From Paraphaeosphaeria minitans (taxonomy: Eukaryota; Ascomycota; Dothideomycetes; Pleosporales; Didymosphaeriaceae): a stretch of DNA of 64,000 nucleotides. A program made the translations under genes and the position numbers. Below, piece by piece: positions 58,560-64,000 of this stretch (positions are counted from its first letter, which is position 1; each line of letters begins with the position of its first letter). The DNA is taken from contig WJXW01000007.1 of NCBI GenBank assembly GCA_015832175.1, positions 1,426,001-1,490,000 on the forward strand, given 5' to 3'. The notes under the pieces are model-generated. The model worked only from the letters and a program-made list of their open reading frames with translations. It searched no databases and was not told where the DNA came from.

Positions 58560-59839
58560 AATTAAGTTAGGGATAAAAGGGAAAGTAAGGTATTAGTAGT
58601 AGGATTCTATTAAGTAAGATTGTTATCCGTATACCTAAAGCTAAATCGCTAACAGAAAACTAACATAAAAATAAGCAGACAATAGAACAAAAACAGAAAG
58701 GAGATAAAATAGATTTATATAGGTTTTTTAATAACCCTATTTATCTAACTACCCTTGCTAAGAGCAGCACTATTTAGGTAAGCTAAGGTATTACTAATTA
58801 CCTTTTAGAAGACATAGACGAAAGAAAACATTTTAAGAATAGAGGACTAGGAATAAGGGGCTTCCTCTAAAAGAGAAACATAACTTAGTTTACTCTAAGC
58901 CTAAATAATAGTAACGTACTAAGCTTTAGTAGTATTAATATTACTACCTTTCTAGAAGACTATAACTTTTAAGTAGAAAGAGTAGGGTAGAGTAAGAAGC
59001 TTAAGAAATAAAAGCTACCTTACTTCTACTTAGGCACCTACTAAAAGGATATTATAAAATACTAGCCTATAAAAGCGCTTTAGTTAACTAGGAAGACTTC
59101 TAGAAGATACTTTACTCTAAGTACTTATTAATAGACTTAGAGTACTAAAAATTAACTAGAGCCTACCTTAAGAGCTGGCTTAATAAACTAAGCTAGTAGC
59201 CTATTATACTAAATAACTACTTCTATAAGTTTAATAGCTATACCTAAGCTGCCCTTGCCTAATTATCGATTGTGTAGATAGAAGTAGGGACTCTTTTCTT
59301 TAGAGGTCTTAGCTAAGACAACAAGACTATAGTTATACATAGAATGCTAATAGAGAGTTGCCTAAGAGGAGGTAATATAAACACCTATTAGGTATAAGAA
59401 ATATACAATTTCCTTCGCTAGTGCAGAGACCAGGATAAGGTAATTAGGGCTATATAGTAGGAGGAGAGATAGGTTACTATAAATTTAGCTTATTCTAAAA
59501 CTGCTTTGCTGGTAATTCTACTTATTCTACTACCTAAGAAGTTCTTTAAGGTATAGGAGGAAATAAGAATAGGAGGAAATAAGGATTATAAGGAAGAAGT
59601 AGATATATAAGTCTAAGAGGTTATTGCAAAGATAGGAGGACTTACCCTTACTATAAAAGAATATAAGTAATAGAAGGCTTCTATACCTACTACTACTAGT
59701 CTTATTCTAAATAAGCTAGTTAACAACTAATACGCTTTTAATAAGCTTATAGGGCCAGCCTTTTATATAGAATATAATAATAGGTTATTTAAGAGCTTCT
59801 ACAACCTAATTAAAAAAGGCTAATTATATTTTAGGTTAA
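58560..59839 (+). pseudogene. Gypsy gag of H2, cut by N2
   Basis: Plus strand, co-linear with H 32740-33387 and 46317-47330 apart from the ~370-bp gap. RIP stops throughout. Confidence 0.65.
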
Positions 59840-60204
59840 TGTTAAATCTAAGAGGGTAGCTAGTCCTAAAGGGTTAAGGTTGGTTCTTAGGCAGGAGTAC
59901 TTACAGAAGGTAGAAGGTCTTGTTAATACGATAGTATCTTGCGAAGTGTAATAAGTTAATAATTTAGTCTACTAGAATCTAAACAATAGATTAATAAATA
60001 GATTAAATATAAGTATAAGAAGCTTATTCTCGCGTTCCTATATACTAAGTAGTCCTATACTTCCTAGAATCCTATATGTCCTAGAGTCCCATATATCCTA
60101 GAGTCCTATATGTTTTAGAGTCCCGTGCAGGCGAGTCCTACGCGTCCTAGAGTTCTTATACAGGCAAGGCCTGTGCGGTCCTTAGGACCCTTAGGACCCG
60201 TAAC
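59840..60204 (-). repeat. LTR3, 3' LTR of N2
   Basis: The first ~195 bp match the solo LTR3 at 9101; the remainder is private. The right end at the CCCGTAAC string near 60204 is approximate. It contains an array of TCCTAGAGTCCTATATG-type units (60052-60164), about six imperfect copies of 17-20 bp. Confidence 0.7.
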
Positions 60205-60425
60205 TTATTATCTAACTACTTAGTTAGCTAACTTTAGTAGACTAGTAGTTTAATAAACTTACGCCCTACTACTTATGCGTAGCTAGATCTTAATATTATC
60301 TTCCCCCTTTAAGTTTAATATCCTTATAAGTTAACTATCTATAAAGTTATTATCTTGTTCTATTTAATATTGCTACAGTTAAGCTAATTATCTTAAGAAA
60401 GACTACGTTCTTATAATAGTTACCT

Positions 60426-60880
60426 ATTTATACTGCGCTAAGAAGAAATATACTTATTATCTTTCTTTTTTACACTCTTAGTGTACTAACTACGTTAGGT
60501 AGGGAAACTAGAAGTGTAAGCCTAAAGAGATTCCTTTACTAGATTATTTAAAAATAGATGCTAAAATAGAGAGGTTAAAAAAGTTAGAGGTTAAAGAGAA
60601 GGTAAAGCTCTATATTAAAGAAGAGCTAGCTAAAGTAGTTCTCCTTCGCGCCTATTAGGCGCGAGAGAAAATAGCGCGTTTATATAATTAGTAAAAGAAA
60701 TTGCGTTAGAAAGAATAAGAATTATTTAATTGTAGTATAAGTACTATAGACAAGTTAGAAGCGCTTAAGGCGCAGGAGGAGTTAGTGTAGGCTACTACGT
60801 TAATAAATCCTAACGCGCTATTAGGCGCTAAGGTAATTAACTAGTCTATTTTGTAGGCTAGCCCTTATACTAGTAGTAAT
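60426..60880 (+). pseudogene. Antisense Cys-rich/coiled-coil frame in N2
   Basis: Plus strand, opposite to pol. The N-terminal part has Y-L-Y-C (for C-x2-C), then H-S-x-C-T-N-Y-V-R-x-G-N-x-K-C-K, that is C-x2-C-x6-C with the second Cys now Tyr (60464-60515). Then I-P-L-L-D-Y and a long K/E/L helix (60540-60660) with an arginine-rich segment, likely a coiled coil, and D-K-L-E-A-L-K-A-Q-E-E-L (60749-60786). I recall short CxxC-plus-coiled-coil proteins of unknown function from fungal genomes with this layout, but cannot check it here. All stops are TAG/TAA. Confidence 0.5.
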
Positions 60881-60929
60881 TCCTAGATACGTTCTAGTTA
60901 TCTCTTTATATTTTCTAGCGTTCAATTGT

Positions 60930-61260
60930 AGAAGTCGTTTATCTGTTATTAATAGTTAGACAGGTTTTCTTTAGGTTCCTATATGTTTTTACTAGACAAA
61001 TACCCTTTCTATTTAATAAGGTATTCTTTAGTGTCCGTGTACATATTACGTACTTATAGGATTTATTCTACTTTAAACTTAGTTTCTTCCTAAGCTTAGT
61101 GACAGAAGGTAGTTTTAACTAGTGTTTTAGGGTCTGCTGGTTCTAGTAGTAATACGTAGAATACTAGGTGTACCTTTATATCTGGTGGTAGTTCCAACTT
61201 ATAGTTTACTAGTGATATTTGCTTAGAAATGTAAAATAGTCTAACCTTAATATAATCTAG
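60930..61260 (-). pseudogene. Gypsy N2 integrase C-terminus and chromodomain
   Basis: Minus strand: F-Y-I-S-K-Q-I-S-L-V-N-Y-K-L-E-L-P near 61200-61250 (the GPY/F end of integrase), V-H-L-V-F-Y-V-L-L-L-E-P, then the chromodomain with V-E-x-I-L-x-V-R near 61045-61070 and Y-L-I-K-x-K-G-Y-L-S-S-K-N near 60985-61020 (for 'YLVKWKGY'). Chromodomains steer such elements to heterochromatin. Confidence 0.85.
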
Positions 61261-61479
61261 TTTCTTGTGTTTTTTCTTTTAAGTTTAAAGGTTCTTTATA
61301 AGTAGATATACTTTATCCCCCTTTCTTAGCTAAGGTGCTATTTTTTGTTTTTAGTTTTAATATGAAATTAATTGCTACTAAGCTTTCTTAAGATTCTTTT
61401 AGAGTTGTTAGTGTATTTTTTTTATATTTTCTGCTATATCTATAGCTTCTTTTACTTTAATTATTATAGGAAATTGTTA

Positions 61480-62320
61480 ATTAAAGAGATGTGGGTGTCT
61501 TCTATAGTTTACATAGAACAGTGTATGTCCTAATACTGCTAATACCTTATTATTATAGGCTAACTATACTATAGGTAGTAATGAAACCTAGTTATTCTTT
61601 TAACTATTGTAGTAGATATGTAGGTACGTTTCTATAGTTTAGTTTATACGTTCTGTCTATCTGTCTATTTATAGATAGTAAGCTATTAATAGCTTTCTTT
61701 TTGTTCTAAGCAGTGCTATAAGCGTTGTGTAATAATTTAACGTGAAGAGCTTGTCTCTGTCGCTAATAATTATTTTTGGGATTCTGTGATGTCTAATTAG
61801 TCTGTCTAGAATAAGAAAAGTAAATTCCTTTGCTGTTATTCTTTTAAGACATAGAATAAGCTTAATATACTTAGTTAGTTAGTAGACTATTACTAGTATA
61901 CTATTGTATTTAATTCCTATTATTAGGTCCTTAGAGTTTAGAATTCCTGTAACAAAATCTATAGCAATATCTTCTTATAGTGCTATTAGTATTCTAATTG
62001 CTTGCATCTCTCTATATTTAAGATATATACTGTGTTTGTTTCTCTAGTATTCTGCATATTTATAGATGTAAGTTGTTATAGCTTCCTTAATTCCTTTAAA
62101 GGTGTAATTCCTCTAGATAAGTTCTATTGTTTTCGTGATGTCTAGGTGTCTATACATAGGGTTATTATAGTATTATTAGATAATCTTAGTCTGTAGATGT
62201 TCTAGAACTTCTTAGTTAATTACTAAAAGTTAATTTAGTTCTACTATTAGCTCTAGAGATCTATCTTTGGCTTTGCAAAGGATTATAGAGAAGGTTTTTA
62301 CCTTTTCTCCTACTAGATTA
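61480..62320 (-). pseudogene. Gypsy N2 integrase core
   Basis: Minus strand, between RNase H and the chromodomain. Placed by domain order and by the reading around 61700-61900, which fits the core with its D-x-G/S-D-R-G region. Less mutated than the other integrases here. Confidence 0.65.
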
Positions 62321-62379
62321 CTTTGTTAGCTAAGAGCGTCTACTCTACTATTTTTTTTCCTAGCTACATAGATAATTTT

Positions 62380-62760
62380 AAACTTATACTACCTTGTGGT
62401 TTATAACTATCTTTGTTATTATAGCGTAAGTTCTTTTGTTGTTGTGAACCTTAGAAGGTTCTTATAATTTATGTAGATTTCTAGTGTTAAGTAATTAAGC
62501 GCGTAAATCCTCTAGTGCTTTAAGGCTTTAATAATAGCGTAGAGTTCTTTATTATATACGTTGTATTGTGTTTTGGCGTTATTAAATTTGTATAAGTAAT
62601 AGGTAATTAGGTGCTATTTACTATTATGTTCTTATTTAGCGTAGGCGCCTAGCGTAAGATCGCTAGCGTCTATTTTAAAGCGTAGTAGTTCATCGCTTCT
62701 AAAATAAATAAGGACAGGTTCTATAATATATGCTGTTTTAAGGAGTTAGAATAATATTCT
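62380..62760 (-). pseudogene. Gypsy N2 RNase H
   Basis: Minus strand: F-K-I-D-A-S-D-L-T-L-G-A-Y-A-K-x-E at about 62630-62680, the first catalytic Asp block of gypsy RNase H, intact here. Confidence 0.88.
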
Positions 62761-62879
62761 ACACTTGTCTATTTATTTAAAAGGTACGTTTTTCTTTATA
62801 AAATTTATTAAAGGTATTGTGACCTTTGCGTAATCTTAGATGAACTATTAATTAAATCTATAGAATCCTAAGAATTTTT

Positions 62880-63600
62880 AGATATTCTTAGTTGTCTTTA
62901 GTATTAGCTAGTTCCTAATGTATTTAACTTTGCTTAGTGCCATCTTAATTCCTTCTATAGTAATGATATGTCCTAGGAATTTAAGTTATTTAATGTTAAA
63001 CTGACATTTCTTAAGTTTAATCTAAAGGCACACTTTGTTTAGTACTTCTAGTACTATCTATATATGCTTAGTGTAGTCTAATTTATTTTTAGAAAAGACA
63101 AGGATATTGTCTATATACGCGATAACAAATATGTCTAGATGTTTATAGAGTACGTTATTAATAAGTGCTATAAAAACTGCTGGTGCATTTATAAGTCTAA
63201 ATAGCATAACTTTATACTTAAATAGTCTGTAGCGTGATTAAAACGCTGTTTTCTATTCTTTACCTTTCTTAATTTGTATAAGGTGGTAACTATCTCTTAG
63301 ATCTATTATTATGAATATTTTGGCTTAAGATAGTTAATCTTGTAACTTTGTAATATTTAGTAGTAGATATTAGTTTTTTATTATTATGTTATTAAGTTGT
63401 TAGTAGTTAACGTATAGTCTGTCTAATTTATCTTTTTTCTTAATAAATATAAAAGGGCTTACTACTAGTAACTTTAATAGTTATATATATCTTTTCTTAA
63501 GGTTTGTCTTAATAAAATTACGTTCTTTAAGGAGTTCTTCTCCTATTTTACTATATAGTAGTCTAAAGGGTGGCGTCTTCCCTTTTTCTAGGTCTATTAT
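62880..63600 (-). pseudogene. Gypsy N2 reverse transcriptase
   Basis: Minus strand: the catalytic box reads F-V-I-A-Y-I-D-N-I-L-V-F-S at about 63093-63131 (YIDD with the second Asp changed to Asn). Upstream L-F-R-L-I-N-A-P-A is near 63180-63210 and I-I-D-L-R-D-S-Y near 63285-63310 (for 'FTKLDLRxAY'). The N-terminal end is shared with N1 at 1089 onward. Confidence 0.9.
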
Positions 63601-64000
63601 AAGATCCTAGGGTTAATGTTTAGGTAGGTTTACTTTTCCTTCTTTTTCTGTAAATATGTGTATCTATTTCCTATACTTTCTTAGTAAGGTAAGGGGTGTA
63701 CTATTATCCTTCTTCTTACGCTTCTTAACCTAGTGGTTCCTACTAGTGTTTGCTAAGGTGTATTTTTGTTTTTTAACTATCTATCGCAGTATTATATTAT
63801 TAATAACTCCCTTATCTACTATTATTTTTAGTTAATGCGTAGGCTTTACTTATAATATATAATTACAGCGTTTAAACGATATTTTCTTTATACCCTAGTT
63901 AATCTGTAGGTTGTGTATTATTAACTAAAGTAATCCTAAGACTAACTTATACTTAGATCCTAGTAAGACATCTAAGGTAAGTTCCTCTCTATATCCTTAG

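Larger units (their letters stand above)
57854..59839 (+). mobile_element. Gypsy H2, second LTR4 copy, truncated by N2
   Basis: 5' LTR (57854-58085), leader with repeat array, gag to 59839, where N2 is inserted. It is preceded by ATAG, a plausible half of a 4-bp duplication. It is inserted in element M and gives the empty site for gypsy G (TTAAT near 59180). A ~370-bp piece of gag is missing at ~59805-59820 relative to 46935-47310. Confidence 0.88.
59840..64000 (-). mobile_element. Gypsy N2 (LTR3 family), chromodomain element, cut by window end
   Basis: Left end TGTTAAATC at 59840. In minus-strand order from the right edge: protease end, RT, RNase H, integrase, chromodomain, an antisense frame, 3' LTR. 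It is among the less RIP-mutated elements here, so its domains are easy to read. It is inserted in gag of H2 after GTTAA (59835-59839); the second duplication would be outside the window. Confidence 0.9.

Noticed and set aside
1..64000. tRNA, rRNA, telomere repeats and bacterial-type operons
   Set aside because: None recognised on either strand by eye; a covariance-model scan could still reveal a decayed tRNA-derived element.

Overview
The window looks like a gene-free, AT-rich repeat block of a filamentous ascomycete (Pezizomycotina). I found no intact host gene, tRNA or rRNA. Almost everything is LTR retrotransposon: one Ty1/copia family and several Ty3/gypsy families. The coding remains are riddled with TAG and TAA stops, cysteine and histidine codons have become tyrosine codons, and TpA is very common while CpA and TpG are scarce. 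That is the footprint expected of repeat-induced point mutation (RIP). The species cannot be told from the sequence. Family names used here (LTR1 to LTR5; elements A-E, G, H, K-N, P) are mine.

Left part (1-24.5 kb): a gypsy gag fragment with its 5' LTR (P, 1-916); a truncated copia LTR; a 5'-half gypsy copy (N1, 1089-4120); copia copy A (4388-11926, minus strand), which carries a nested solo LTR3; a gypsy gag-protease-RT piece (K, 12218-13828); a pol-less gypsy derivative (E, 13829-18627); a well-preserved solo LTR1 (18905-19142); and a plus-strand gypsy remnant (L) with gag, integrase and chromodomain but no recognisable reverse transcriptase.

Middle and right (24.5-64 kb): an old gypsy integrase gene (M) is split into three pieces by later insertions. 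Copia B (24761-31830) sits in one gap. Gypsy H (32045-57097, family LTR4) sits in the other, inside a further short LTR-like insert. H is itself interrupted by gypsy G (33388-46311), by an inverted solo LTR4 (47905-48139) and by a miniature copia D (49245-51446). G is interrupted by copia C (37613-44840). Exact target-site duplications (ATTAT, TTAAT, ATTAA, GAAAG, CTAG) flank these insertions and fix their order: M, then the insert, then H, then G, then C, five levels deep. To the right a second LTR4 copy (H2) is cut by gypsy N2, a chromodomain element that runs off the window.

The elements are dead as proteins. The most interesting signals are: (1) antisense, cysteine-containing reading frames between integrase and the 3' LTR in two unrelated gypsy families, one with a conserved TATA box and a possible spliceosomal intron in two copies; (2) an irregular spaced-repeat array in the 5' leader of the LTR4 family; (3) solo LTRs that are much less RIP-mutated than full-length copies; (4) two different internally deleted, non-autonomous derivatives (D and E).
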